From contig NZ_SWAR01000002.1 in the NCBI RefSeq assembly GCF_006386545.1, positions 124,001 through 188,000 of the forward strand: a stretch of DNA of 64,000 bases, read 5' to 3'. Origin of the DNA: Methylibium rhizosphaerae (GTDB lineage Bacteria; Pseudomonadota; Gammaproteobacteria; Burkholderiales; Burkholderiaceae_C). The translations under genes were made by a program, and so were the position numbers. Positions 35,619-44,675 of this stretch are shown piece by piece. Under the pieces are notes generated by a model, which was given only the letters and a program-made list of their open reading frames with translations, had not been told where the DNA came from and made no database searches. Numbering within the stretch: position 1 is the first letter of the stretch; the number at the start of each line of letters is the position of its first letter.

Positions 35619-36170
35619 ATGCAGCGCCCCGCCCTCGCCTGGCTGGTGCTGGCCGCCGCCTGGTCCTGTGCCGCGTTTGCCCCGGCCGCCGCTCAGTCGC
35701 AAGCCACCCCACGCGCAGGCAAGCCGCTGCCTCGGCTGCTGTCGCGGGCCGAGCTGCGCGTCTGCCTGGGCCGCGAGCAGGAACTCAAGCGCCAGCAGGA
35801 TGCGCTGCAGGCCGCCCACGATGCCCACAACGCCGAGATCGGCTTGCTCTCCGAAGAGGCCCGGCGGCTCGCCGACGAACTCAAGTTGCTGGACCTGGCC
35901 AGCGAGCATCAGGTGGACGACTACAACCGGCGCAACGAGGTGCGCAACAAGCAGGTCGAAAAGGCCAACGCCCGTGCCGACGCGCTGCGGCAGACCTCGA
36001 TCGCCCTGCGCGGCGAGGAAGCCGACTACATGAAGGCTTGCGTCGCGCGACCCTACCTGCTCGATGACCGCGATGCGGTGCTGAAGGAACTGGGCCGCAA
36101 CAACCGCAAGCGGGAACAGCATCCCGAGCCGGCCAGGACCGACGGCGCGGGCCGCACCGTGGGCGTCTGA
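35619..36170 (+). CDS. Periplasmic coiled-coil protein of unknown function
   Basis: A 183-residue protein with a signal peptide (about 1-26, cleavage after AAA). The mature part is an almost continuous charged coiled coil (about 45-145, LKRQQDALQAAHDAHNAEIG onward), with two cysteines (in RVCLGREQE and MKACVARPYL) that could form a disulfide across the helical hairpin. The start was chosen at MQRPALAW because an AAAAAGGAG ribosome-binding site stands eight bases upstream; the frame is open earlier. I do not know its function. It may share an operon with the DM13 gene. Confidence 0.7.
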   Translation: MQRPALAWLVLAAAWSCAAFAPAAAQSQATPRAGKPLPRLLSRAELRVCLGREQELKRQQDALQAAHDAHNAEIGLLSEEARRLADELKLLDLASEHQVDDYNRRNEVRNKQVEKANARADALRQTSIALRGEEADYMKACVARPYLLDDRDAVLKELGRNNRKREQHPEPARTDGAGRTVGV

Positions 36171-36183
36171 GCACGAGCGCTGC

Positions 36184-37044
36184 TCATGGCTCCAGCACTC
36201 CCGTCGCGAAGAACTGCTCCACCAGCACCAGCTGCTCCGGCGTGTTCAGCGCCGGCGCGTGGCCACAGCCGGCGATGGTGACCACCGTCGCGCACGGCCC
36301 CCTGGTACGCATGCGCTCGGCCGTTTCGGCCAGCAGCAGGTCGCTGCTTTCGCCGCGCAGGCACAGCACCGGCAGGTCCAGGCTGTCGTAGGCCGGCCAC
36401 TGGTCGTAGTCGCCGGGGTGGTGCACGAATTGCATCACCATGTTCGGGTCGTAATGCGGCGTCACGCGGCCGTCGGGCAGGCGGCGGGTCGAGGTTTCGG
36501 TGAGTCGCTGCCATTGCGCATCGCTCAGCCAGCCGTAGGGCTGGTACACCGTGCGGAAGTACTGCTCGAGCTCGCTCACCCGGTCGAAGGCCGCCGGGCG
36601 GCCGGCATAGCTGCGGATGCGTTCGACGGCAGGCGCGGCGAGCTCAGGCCCGATGTCGTTGAGCACCAGGCTGCGCATGCGCCCGCGCAGGTTGCCGGCC
36701 GCGCAGGCCAGGCCGATGGCGCCGCCCATCGACGTGCCCAGCCAGTGGAATCGGTCGATGCGCAGCTGGTCCACCAGCGACAGCGCGAGCCGGCTGTAGA
36801 ACGCGATGCAGTACTCGTTGCGCGGATCGGGGCTCCATTGCGACAGGCCGCGGCCGATGGTGTCGGGACAGATGACGCGGTAGCCGAGCGCCGCCAGATG
36901 CTCGGCCGCCTCGTCCATGTCGCGCCCGGTGCGGGCGAGGCCGTGCCACGCCATCACCACCTCGTCCCGGTTGTCGCGCGAGCCCCATTCGGTGTAGTGG
37001 ATCTCGCGGCCCTCGCAGACGAGGTAGTTGGAGGTGAAGCTCAT
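36184..37044 (-). CDS. Alpha/beta hydrolase, possible 3HB-oligomer esterase
   Basis: A 286-residue alpha/beta hydrolase without a signal peptide, so cytoplasmic. The nucleophile elbow is GTSMGG, the acid probably sits in RGESSDLLL and the histidine in GCGHAPAL, giving a complete triad. The start was set at MSFTSNYLVCEGREIHYTEWG, just after an AAGAAGGG ribosome-binding site. It lies downstream of the PHB-degradation operon on the same strand, separated by 129 bases that hold a large inverted repeat. Context suggests hydrolysis of imported hydroxybutyrate dimers or oligomers. That is inference; other esterase roles are possible. Confidence 0.75.
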   Translation of the reverse strand: MSFTSNYLVCEGREIHYTEWGSRDNRDEVVMAWHGLARTGRDMDEAAEHLAALGYRVICPDTIGRGLSQWSPDPRNEYCIAFYSRLALSLVDQLRIDRFHWLGTSMGGAIGLACAAGNLRGRMRSLVLNDIGPELAAPAVERIRSYAGRPAAFDRVSELEQYFRTVYQPYGWLSDAQWQRLTETSTRRLPDGRVTPHYDPNMVMQFVHHPGDYDQWPAYDSLDLPVLCLRGESSDLLLAETAERMRTRGPCATVVTIAGCGHAPALNTPEQLVLVEQFFATGVLEP

Positions 37045-37122
37045 GGGACCCTTCTTTCTCCTGCCGTTTCTGTGGTCCACGGCGAAGTGACACCCTCGAC
37101 GTCTGAAACGGAATCACCGGCC

Positions 37123-37156
37123 TTCACCGCGCAGGCGCGGAGATTCGCGCGGTGAA
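37123..37156. repeat. Inverted repeat between oligomer hydrolase and alpha/beta hydrolase genes
   Basis: TTCACCGCGC (37123-37132) and GCGCGGTGAA (37147-37156) are a perfect 10-base inverted repeat around a 14-base centre. No T-run follows on either strand, so it is not a typical intrinsic terminator. It could be an RNA hairpin that trims the operon message, or an operator for the downstream gene. Confidence 0.5.
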
Positions 37157-37173
37157 TGAGTTGGGGTTTCACT

Positions 37174-39423
37174 TCAGTCCGGGACCGCGATCACGCCGCC
37201 GGCCGAGACGCTGATGCGGTCGGCCGCGGCTGGCTGCAGGCTCCAGGCCGGCACGTTGGCCGCCGTGATGGCCGGTGCCGCGCCGGGCGTGCCGCCGCGC
37301 GGCACGGTGCGCACCACCTGGCTGGGCGGCAGCTTCGCGCCGTGGCGCAGGTGGGCATACATCGCGTCGAGTGCACGGTTGAGGTACACGTGCAGCGGCA
37401 CGTAGCGCGTGTCGTAGCCCGGCAGCACCGCGGGCAGGCCGATGAAGCCGTCGAAGTGCTGGGCGTTGGTGACCTCGATGTACGACAGCCGGCTGCGCCA
37501 GCCCTCGACCTTCCTGTTGAGCGCGGTGTAGGGCCGCGAGGTGTGCGACACCGGCAGCAGCGCGTCGGCCCGGCCATGCACGATGAGCGCGGGCTTGCCG
37601 TTCAGGTCGCCCTTGCGGCGGGTTTCGTCGAGGCCGGCCTGCAGCGCGAGGGCCTGTGCACCCGTGCCGGTGAGCAGACCGCGCAGGCACAAGGCGCCGT
37701 CGAGGTTGAAGTCCTGCACGCCGGTGGACGCCGAGAACGAGAACAGGTCGCGCAGCGCGAAGCCGGGATTGGCGTTGTTGATGAGCTGCACGCCGGCCGA
37801 CGGCGGCACGCCGTTGCCGGTGGCGGCCATGGGCGCGAGCTGGGCAGCGGTGACGGGCGTGACCAGCCCCTGCGGCGTGGTGGCCGCGAAGCTGTAGCCG
37901 CACAGGTGGTCGGCCACGCTCGCACGCGCCAGCGCGTTGGCGAAGGTCACGCTCACCGCAGGTGCCACCTCGAAGGCAGCGAGCGACGGGTGCAGCACCG
38001 CGGACTCCGGCTCCCAGCCGTAGTCGGCCAGCCTGGCCAGCGCATCGTCGGCCTGCGCGGCCAGCGTGTCGCCGGTGAGCAGCCCCTTCGCCTTGAGCGA
38101 GGCGCAACGGTTGGCGGCAAACGCGGCCACGACGAAGGCCGATCCGGGTGCGCCGGCCACCTGCGCCGACAAGGCAGCGCAGCTCTGGTAGAGGTTGGCA
38201 TGGGTAGTGAAGTCGTACAGCGTCTTCGCGCTCACCGGCCGCTCCACCCCGCCGCGGCGCACGCTCACGCCGGGGTTGGCAGGCAGCTCCACCGCGGGCT
38301 CCGACACCGCCACGCCGTCGATGAGGTGCAGCCGGTCCTGTTCGGCGGCCGCGATGGCGGCGCCGCCGCCGTTGGAGATGCTCGAGGCGATGACCAGCGT
38401 GTTGGCCGGGTGCACGGTGCGCAGCACGAGGCCGGTGTGGCCCAGCGGCAGGCCGTGGCGCTCGTTGAGCACCCAGAACGCGAACTCCACCGCCTGCAGC
38501 GTGTAGCGGCCCCAGTCCTTTTCAGGGTTGCGCTGCGAATGCGCATGCTTGAAGGCCAGGCGGTTGGGCGTGGCCGCGTTCACCGCCGCCAGCTGCGCGG
38601 CATCGAGCGGCGCGCGGAACTGCGCCGCGTTGCCGGCCGCGGCCGCGCTGGTGCGCACTCCATCGATGAGCGGCACGGTGTCGCTGGCCAGGTCGTGCGG
38701 GGCGCTGCCGGTGCCCTTGTCGGTGTAGGCCACCGCGCAGCCGCGCTTCAAGCCCCATTCGCCGGTGCTGATGGCGCCATACACGCCGCGCGATCCGGAG
38801 GAGGTGGCTGTGATGATGCAGGGGCGCTTCGGGTCGAAGTGCGCCGGCACCTGCACCATCAGCACCACGTTCTCGCGACCCGATCCATCGTCGGTGAAGG
38901 CCAGCACTTCGGTACCGGCGATCCGGCCTTCGCCGGCCGTGGCCACGCCCTCGGCATCGACGTTGGGCCCGTAGAGCGAGCCGTAGCCGCCGGCGGCCGT
39001 CATGTCGAGGATGGCGCGGTGACTGCTGTAGATGGCCGCGCGGCGCAGCTCGGCCGCGGTGGGCGCGACCGCGTCGGCGAAGGGCGGCAAGGCGCCGGCC
39101 AGGCCGGTCTTGCCGAGGCCGGCAGTGAGCAGGTCGTCGCTCGTGCCGTCGTATTCGGTGCGGCGAACCTCTGCGCTCACGAAGGCGGGCTTGCGGTTGA
39201 AGAGGCCGGCCGGGCCGAACCAGTCGGGCCGCGCGGCGGCCAGCCGGTCGTTGCCGGCGGCCGCCTGCGCGGCCTTCAACGTGGCCTCGGGCACGCCGGC
39301 CTTCTGCGAAAGCGAAAGGGCTGCGCTGTCGTCGGCCCTTTCGCTGCCGCCGCCGCCACAAGCAGCCAGCAGCGCGCTGGCTGCCAGACCCAGGGCGCAC
39401 CCCTGCGTTCGAATACCGTGCAT
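37174..39423 (-). CDS. 3-hydroxybutyrate-oligomer hydrolase, lipoprotein
   Basis: A 749-residue protein of the D-(-)-3-hydroxybutyrate oligomer hydrolase family, which cleaves soluble oligomers released from PHB into monomers. A lipoprotein signal (LAASALLAAC, lipidated Cys22) followed by GGGGS places it in the envelope or at the cell surface. Family features include RPDWFGPAGLFNRKPAFVSAEV-type sequence near the N-terminus and a nucleophile region ASSISNGGG in place of the usual GxSxG. It is the last gene of the seven-gene run that starts with the solute-binding protein, 35 bases after livM. A PHB depolymerase in the same run supplies its substrate. Confidence 0.92.
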   Translation of the reverse strand: MHGIRTQGCALGLAASALLAACGGGGSERADDSAALSLSQKAGVPEATLKAAQAAAGNDRLAAARPDWFGPAGLFNRKPAFVSAEVRRTEYDGTSDDLLTAGLGKTGLAGALPPFADAVAPTAAELRRAAIYSSHRAILDMTAAGGYGSLYGPNVDAEGVATAGEGRIAGTEVLAFTDDGSGRENVVLMVQVPAHFDPKRPCIITATSSGSRGVYGAISTGEWGLKRGCAVAYTDKGTGSAPHDLASDTVPLIDGVRTSAAAAGNAAQFRAPLDAAQLAAVNAATPNRLAFKHAHSQRNPEKDWGRYTLQAVEFAFWVLNERHGLPLGHTGLVLRTVHPANTLVIASSISNGGGAAIAAAEQDRLHLIDGVAVSEPAVELPANPGVSVRRGGVERPVSAKTLYDFTTHANLYQSCAALSAQVAGAPGSAFVVAAFAANRCASLKAKGLLTGDTLAAQADDALARLADYGWEPESAVLHPSLAAFEVAPAVSVTFANALARASVADHLCGYSFAATTPQGLVTPVTAAQLAPMAATGNGVPPSAGVQLINNANPGFALRDLFSFSASTGVQDFNLDGALCLRGLLTGTGAQALALQAGLDETRRKGDLNGKPALIVHGRADALLPVSHTSRPYTALNRKVEGWRSRLSYIEVTNAQHFDGFIGLPAVLPGYDTRYVPLHVYLNRALDAMYAHLRHGAKLPPSQVVRTVPRGGTPGAAPAITAANVPAWSLQPAAADRISVSAGGVIAVPD

Positions 39424-39458
39424 CGTTGCCTCCTCGTTGGTTCGTTCGGGTAAGAAGC

Positions 39459-40529
39459 TCAGCGACCGACGCCGCGCAGCGCGCGCAGGCGGCCCACCAC
39501 GCCGGTGGGGAAGTAGTAGACGGACAGCACGAACAGCACGCCCAGCCAGAGCAGCCAGCGGTCGGCCGACAGCAGCGCGCCGGCCACCGGCACGCCTTCG
39601 AAGGAGGCGCCCGCGAGCTTGAGCAGGTCCTGCAGGTAGCTCTGGGCCAGCACGAACAGCACGCTGCCCACCACCGCGCCATAGATGGTGCCCATGCCGC
39701 CGATCACGACGATGAGCAGGATGTCCAGCATGATCTCGAAGGACAGCGAGGTGTCCGGCCCGTTGTAGCGCAGCCAGATCGCCAGCAGCACGCCGCCGAG
39801 CGTGGCGAACAGGGCCGACAGCACGTTGCTCAGGGTGCGGTACACCACGGTGCGGTAGCCGATCGCTTCTGCGCGGAAGTCGTTCTCGCGAATGGCCTGC
39901 AGCACCCGGCCGAATGGCGAGTTGACGATGCGCAGCATCAGCAGCACCAGTGCCACGGCGACCACGAACAGCAGGTAGTAGCTGATGAGGCGCCCGTCGA
40001 TCAGCACGCCGAACACCGGGTTCTCGAAGGGCTCGAAGCTCGGGCTCAGCACGGCCGGCAGCTTGAAGGTGAGGCCGTCCTCGCCGCCGGTGAACTCGCT
40101 CAGCTGCGAGGCCAGCGTCTGGAAGGCCGAGGCCACGGCGAGCGTGATCATGGCGTAGAAGATCGCCTTCACCCGCAGCGAGAACAGGCCGATCACCAGC
40201 GAGAGCACGAGCGACAGCAACAGCGCACCCAGCGTGCCGGCGGCAATGGCGCCCCAGCCCGCACCGAGCCGCGTGGAGGCGATGGCCACGCCGTAGGCGC
40301 CGATGCCGAAGAACATGGTGTGGGCGAAGCTCACGATGCCGGTGTAGCCCAGCAGCAGGTCGTAGCTGGCCACCAGCACGATGAAGGTGAGGATCTTGGC
40401 CGCGACGTTGAGCGACTTGCTGCCCGGGAAGACGAAGGGCGAAAGCAGCAGCGCGGCGACGATGAACACGAGCAGGACCGCAAGCAGGCGGCTCCTGGGC
40501 AGGTCGTGGGAGAGGAGGCGGTTCAGCAT
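39459..40529 (-). CDS. HAAT ABC transporter permease, LivM type
   Basis: A 356-residue inner-membrane permease with about nine to ten helices. The typical LivM opening (ILTFIVLVASYDLLLGYTGIVSFAHTMFFGIGAY) is present, as is the cytoplasmic ATPase-coupling loop (GRVLQAIRENDFRAEAIGY). The start was placed at MLNRLLSHDLPRSR, 14 bases after livH; the longer open frame runs through livH in another frame. The family usually carries branched-chain amino acids, amides or urea. Linkage to PHB depolymerase and oligomer hydrolase genes suggests 3-hydroxybutyrate or its oligomers instead. Confidence 0.92.
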   Translation of the reverse strand: MLNRLLSHDLPRSRLLAVLLVFIVAALLLSPFVFPGSKSLNVAAKILTFIVLVASYDLLLGYTGIVSFAHTMFFGIGAYGVAIASTRLGAGWGAIAAGTLGALLLSLVLSLVIGLFSLRVKAIFYAMITLAVASAFQTLASQLSEFTGGEDGLTFKLPAVLSPSFEPFENPVFGVLIDGRLISYYLLFVVAVALVLLMLRIVNSPFGRVLQAIRENDFRAEAIGYRTVVYRTLSNVLSALFATLGGVLLAIWLRYNGPDTSLSFEIMLDILLIVVIGGMGTIYGAVVGSVLFVLAQSYLQDLLKLAGASFEGVPVAGALLSADRWLLWLGVLFVLSVYYFPTGVVGRLRALRGVGR

Positions 40530-40543
40530 GGTCGTCGGCCCGC

Positions 40544-41590
40544 TCAGCGATTGGTCACGGGATACAGCCCCTGAGGCCGCCACAGCAGGATGGCGACCAT
40601 GAGCCCGATGTTGGAGAACAGCGCCACCTTGGGCGCGAGGAAGCCGGTGTAGTTGGCCATCAGGCCCACCAGCAGCGCGCCGACGAAACAGCCGAGGGTG
40701 GAGCCCAACCCGCCGATGATGATGACGATGAACAGCAGCACGTTCACCTGCGCACCCATCTGCGGCACGACCATCTGCTGGTACAGGCCCCACAGCACGC
40801 CGCCCAGGCCGGCCAGCGCCGAGCCCGCCACGAACACACCCACGAACAGCTGGCGGATGCGGTAGCCGAGGCTTTCGACCATCTCGCGGTCCTGCACGCC
40901 GGCGCGGATGAGCAGGCCGATCTTGGTGCGGTTGAGCGTCCACAGCAGCGCGATGAGCACCGCCGCGCCGATCACCACCGCGATGAGGCGGTACTTCTCG
41001 ATGGAGGCGTCGCCCAGCAGCACCGACCCGCGCAGCGCCTGCGGCAGCGGCAGCGGGATCTGCTGCGGCCCCCAGATCACCTTGATGAGCTCCTCGCCGA
41101 TGATCATGCCGCCCATGGTGATGAGGATCTGCTTCAGGTGCTGGCCGTACACCGGCCGCACCATCAGCCGCTCGAACACCCAGCCGACGGCACCGGCCAC
41201 CGCCATGGCGACCAGCATCACCGGCAGCAGCGCGGCGAGGTTGAGCCACAGCGACTCGGCTGCGGCCCACGGGCCCAGGAAGGCGAACACGCTGGTGGCG
41301 ACGAAGGCGCCGAGGGCGATGAACACCCCATGGCCGAAGTTCAGCACGTCCATCAGGCCGAACACGAGCGTGAGGCCGGAGGCGATGATGAAGACGATCA
41401 TGCCCATGGCCAGGCCGGCGATGGTGAGCGTGAGCCAGGTGGGCACCGAGCCGATGGCCGGCAGCGCCAGCAGCGCGAGCGCCGCCAGCAGCAGCAGCGG
41501 CCGGTAGTCGAAGCGGGCCTTGGGCACCGGCGCCGCGGCGGTGCCGCCGCCGGCGGAATCGGTGGGGGTGGTTGCAGCCACGGTGTTCAA
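40544..41590 (-). CDS. HAAT ABC transporter permease, LivH type
   Basis: A 348-residue permease with an extended N-terminal tail (about 30 residues) before the first helix. LivH signatures are GLTLVFGLMDVLNFGHGVFIALGAFVA and the coupling loop RAGVQDREMVESLGYRIRQL. It pairs with the LivM-type subunit to form the membrane channel. Nine bases separate it from the ATPase gene upstream and 14 from livM downstream. Confidence 0.93.
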   Translation of the reverse strand: MNTVAATTPTDSAGGGTAAAPVPKARFDYRPLLLLAALALLALPAIGSVPTWLTLTIAGLAMGMIVFIIASGLTLVFGLMDVLNFGHGVFIALGAFVATSVFAFLGPWAAAESLWLNLAALLPVMLVAMAVAGAVGWVFERLMVRPVYGQHLKQILITMGGMIIGEELIKVIWGPQQIPLPLPQALRGSVLLGDASIEKYRLIAVVIGAAVLIALLWTLNRTKIGLLIRAGVQDREMVESLGYRIRQLFVGVFVAGSALAGLGGVLWGLYQQMVVPQMGAQVNVLLFIVIIIGGLGSTLGCFVGALLVGLMANYTGFLAPKVALFSNIGLMVAILLWRPQGLYPVTNR

Positions 41591-41599
41591 GCCGCCTCC

Positions 41600-42349
41600 T
41601 TATTGATGGGCCGCGAGCGACAGCCCCAGCAGCTTGTGCTGCAGGGCTTCGTCCTGCGCCAGTTCGCGCATCGGTCCGCGGTGCACGACGCGGCCGTCGT
41701 CCATGACGGCCACGCTGTCGCCCAGCGCGCGCGCCATGGCGAAGTTCTGCTCGACCAGCAGGATGGTGGTCTGCTTGCTCTTGAGCTCGCGGAAGGCGGC
41801 GATGAGGTTCTGGATGATCGCGGGCGCGAGGCCCTTGCTCGGCTCGTCGATCAGCAGCAGCTTGCGCGGCTCGACGATGGCGCGCGCCACCGCGAGCATC
41901 TGCTTCTGCCCGCCCGAGAGCTTGCCCGCCGGATGGAGCCAGAACTTCTTCAGCGCCGGGAACAGGCTGAAGATCCATTCGAGCCGCCGGGTGTCCATGT
42001 CGTCCACCGAGCGCGCGCCGCGCGCGGCCAGCAGCAGGTTTTCCTTGACCGACAGGTCGCTGAAGATGCCCATGCTCTCGGGCACGTAGGCGATGCCGCG
42101 CTGCGCGATCTCGGGCGTGACGGCCCGCGCGCCTTCGCCGCCGATGGGCTGGTCGTCGAAGACGATGCTGCCCTGCCTCACCTTCCACAGGCCCATGATC
42201 GTGCGCAGCGTGGTGGTCTTGCCGGCGCCGTTGCGGCCCAGCAGCATGGTGACTTGGCCGCGCGGCACCTCGAAGTCGACGCCGTGGAGGATGTGGTACG
42301 CGCCGATGTGGGTGTGCACGCCCTGCAGCGTGAGGATCGCGGCGCTCAT
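41600..42349 (-). CDS. HAAT ABC transporter ATP-binding protein, LivF type
   Basis: A 249-residue ATPase with Walker A GRNGAGKTT, Q-loop region, signature LSGGQKQMLA and Walker B KLLLIDEPSKGLAP, typical of LivF. The start ATG overlaps the stop of livG by four bases (ATGA), so the two ATPases are translationally coupled. It energises the transporter of the PHB-linked operon on the cytoplasmic face. Confidence 0.94.
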   Translation of the reverse strand: MSAAILTLQGVHTHIGAYHILHGVDFEVPRGQVTMLLGRNGAGKTTTLRTIMGLWKVRQGSIVFDDQPIGGEGARAVTPEIAQRGIAYVPESMGIFSDLSVKENLLLAARGARSVDDMDTRRLEWIFSLFPALKKFWLHPAGKLSGGQKQMLAVARAIVEPRKLLLIDEPSKGLAPAIIQNLIAAFRELKSKQTTILLVEQNFAMARALGDSVAVMDDGRVVHRGPMRELAQDEALQHKLLGLSLAAHQ

Positions 42350-43104
42350 GCTGCCGCCTCTTCTTCGATCACGCCCATGTAGGCCTGTTGCACCACGGGC
42401 AGGGCCATCACGTCGGCCGGCAGGCCGTCGGCCAGCAGTTGCCCGTTGTGCAGCACGATGATGCGGTCGGCCAGCTCGCGCACCACGTCCATCTTGTGCT
42501 CGACCAGCAGGATGGTCTTCTCCTTGCGTTGCTTGAGTGCGCGGATGAGGTCCAGGATCACCGGCACCTCGTCCACGCTCATGCCGGCGGTGGGTTCGTC
42601 GAACATGTAGACCAGCGGGTCGAGCGCCATCATCAGCGCCACCTCGAGCTTGCGCTGGTCGCCGTGCGGCAGGCTCGACGCGGGTGCGTCGGCCTTGTCG
42701 GCCAGGCGAACCGCCTCGAGCACGGCGCGCGCCTCCTCGATCAGCAGCTTGTGGTCGAGCCACACGCTGAGCAGCTTGAGCACACCGCCGTGGCGCGACT
42801 GCACCGCCAGGCGCACGTTCTCGAGCACCGACAGGTTGGGGAACAGCTGGGTGAGCTGGAAGGCCCGGCCCAGGCCGCGGCGCGTGCGCAGCGGCGCCGG
42901 CAGGCCGGTGATGTCTTCGCCGCCCAGCAGCACACGGCCTTCGCTGGCCGGCAGCTGGCCCGAGACGAGGTTGAAATAGGTCGTCTTGCCTGCACCGTTG
43001 GGGCCGACGATGGCGGTGAGCGTGCCCGGGTGGAAGGCACAGCTCACGTGGTCCACCGCCACGTGGCCGCCGAAGCGGACGGTGAGGTCTCGTGTCTCGA
43101 GCAT
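42346..43104 (-). CDS. HAAT ABC transporter ATP-binding protein, LivG type
   Basis: A 252-residue ATPase with Walker A GPNGAGKTT, the LivG-type 'RTRRGLGRAFQLTQLFPNLSV' region and Walker B VYMFDEPTAGMS. The signature motif reads LPHGDQRKLE in place of LSHGEQ, the usual form in this subfamily. Only one base separates it from the PHB depolymerase stop upstream, direct evidence that depolymerase and transporter are expressed together. Confidence 0.93.
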   Translation of the reverse strand: MLETRDLTVRFGGHVAVDHVSCAFHPGTLTAIVGPNGAGKTTYFNLVSGQLPASEGRVLLGGEDITGLPAPLRTRRGLGRAFQLTQLFPNLSVLENVRLAVQSRHGGVLKLLSVWLDHKLLIEEARAVLEAVRLADKADAPASSLPHGDQRKLEVALMMALDPLVYMFDEPTAGMSVDEVPVILDLIRALKQRKEKTILLVEHKMDVVRELADRIIVLHNGQLLADGLPADVMALPVVQQAYMGVIEEEAAA

Positions 43105-43105
43105 G

Positions 43106-44602
43106 TCAGTTGCAGTTGCCGATGACGTAGTGGTTGGGGCCCGTCTGCTTCAGCGTGGTGGTCGTGAAGGTGTTCCACAGCCCCATGTTCTGGTTCGATC
43201 CGTTGGCATAGGCGTAGCCGCCCGACTGGTAGGCCCGGCCGGCCGTGGTGTGCGCATAGTTGCTGGCCGTGTAGCAGATGGCAGCGCTGCCGGTGGTGGT
43301 GCCGGTGGCCGGCGCGGACTGCGCGCCTTCGACCCCGCTACCGTTCACGGCACTCACCGTCCAGCTGTAGGTGGTGCCGGCGGCGAGGCCGGTGTCGGTG
43401 TGGCTGGTGCCGCCGACCAGCGAGCCGTTGACCTTGCTGCCGCCGCGATAGACGTTGTAGCCGGCTGCGCCGCTCACGGAATTCCAGCTGACGACCATGC
43501 TGTTGTTCGTCGCGCCCGAAGTGGCCACGCCGGTGGGCGCCTGCAGCGCATCGCCCCCACCGCCGCCGGAGCCGGACGCGAGGCGATCGACCATGGCCTT
43601 GATGGCCGCCACCTGCGTGCCGGCCTTCTGCGCGAAGTTGTTGCCGTACCAGCCGACCCAGTCCCAGCAGCCGTTGGGGTTGGACAGCGAGCCGCTGGCC
43701 GTGGTGGGACGCGAGGTGTTGTCCACCCTCGCCTGCGGAAACAGCACGACGATGTTGTTGGTGTCGGCCCAGCGGGTATAGCCGGTGTTCCTGACGAACT
43801 GGTCGCCGATGGTGGCGTGGTTCTGCTTGCAGCCGTGCAGGGCCACGTGCAGCTTGCACAGCGTGCCGCTCGCGCAGCTCGAAGGCACGTAGACCCAGCC
43901 GGTGGGCGACATACCCGGGTTGCCGTTGATGAACGACGCCTGGTCGAACTCGATGTAGTTGCTCGCCGCCGGCGCGTTGTTGCGCGCGTTCAGCGTGCCG
44001 TAGATCCTGCTGAGCACGGCCTTGGCGCCGTCGTAGCCGCAGTTGGCGATGTAGGGAGACACGCTGCTGCCGCAGCTGTTGTTCCCACTCGCATCGAAGT
44101 CGGTCGGGAACACGTGCGCCGTGCCCTGGCGTGTGACGTACTCCAGGTTGGCCGCCGCCACGCCGTTGCCGGTGTACTGCGTGTGCAGCGCGTTCATCGG
44201 GTTGGGGCCGACGGTGTAGTCGGACGTGCCGACGAACATGTAGACCTTCTGGTTGGCGATGTTGGCCTTGTTGTCGACGGCCGTGCCGCTCCAGTTGTTG
44301 ATGTCGGCCTGCATCGTGTTCAGCATGGCGCTGCTGATGCTGGCGTTGTACATGCACGCGGTGTAGTTGCTGTGCCCCGCGCACATGTAGGGTCCGGCCG
44401 CGAACACACCCACCCCCATGAAGGTGGACGAGTGCGCGATGCCCAGCTGGTTGGCCATGAAGCCGCCGGACGACAGGCCCGAGACGCTGATCCGGGACTT
44501 GTCGATGTTGAGCTGGGGCAGCGGCGAAGCGGCCCCGGCCGCCAGTTGCACGCACAGCAGTGCGGCGGCCGCCACGGACCAGGACATGGTTCCACGGAAC
44601 AT
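43106..44602 (-). CDS. Extracellular PHB depolymerase, type II catalytic domain
   Basis: A 498-residue secreted depolymerase. The signal peptide is about 1-25. The lipase box GLSSG (nucleophile Ser44) comes first, Asp128 (VGTSDYTVG) and His163 (GTAHVFPTD) follow, and the oxyanion LHGC (His256) lies at the end of the catalytic domain; this permuted order defines type II depolymerases. A Gly linker (about 343-350) leads to a fibronectin type III domain (about 354-436) and a C-terminal substrate-binding domain (about 441-498, ICYTASNYAHTTAGRA) that should grip solid PHB. The start was set at MFRGTMSW because GAGGAGGT lies just upstream. The gene stands between a solute-binding protein and livG. 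Confidence 0.94.
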   Translation of the reverse strand: MFRGTMSWSVAAAALLCVQLAAGAASPLPQLNIDKSRISVSGLSSGGFMANQLGIAHSSTFMGVGVFAAGPYMCAGHSNYTACMYNASISSAMLNTMQADINNWSGTAVDNKANIANQKVYMFVGTSDYTVGPNPMNALHTQYTGNGVAAANLEYVTRQGTAHVFPTDFDASGNNSCGSSVSPYIANCGYDGAKAVLSRIYGTLNARNNAPAASNYIEFDQASFINGNPGMSPTGWVYVPSSCASGTLCKLHVALHGCKQNHATIGDQFVRNTGYTRWADTNNIVVLFPQARVDNTSRPTTASGSLSNPNGCWDWVGWYGNNFAQKAGTQVAAIKAMVDRLASGSGGGGGDALQAPTGVATSGATNNSMVVSWNSVSGAAGYNVYRGGSKVNGSLVGGTSHTDTGLAAGTTYSWTVSAVNGSGVEGAQSAPATGTTTGSAAICYTASNYAHTTAGRAYQSGGYAYANGSNQNMGLWNTFTTTTLKQTGPNHYVIGNCN

Positions 44603-44633
44603 GGTTACCTCCTCATCGAGGTTCATGCGGGAA

Positions 44634-44650
44634 CCCCCTCGCGGAGGGGG
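44634..44650 (-). other. Intercistronic hairpin between binding-protein and depolymerase genes
   Basis: A seven-base-pair stem (CCCCCTC / GAGGGGG) with a three-base loop sits in the 73-base gap after the solute-binding-protein gene. The downstream T-run is only two bases, so it is at best a partial terminator. Such hairpins often stabilise the binding-protein message so that it is made in excess over the membrane subunits. That role is inference. Confidence 0.5.
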
Positions 44651-44675
44651 CTGCGAAGCGAAACGACCGCCGCGC

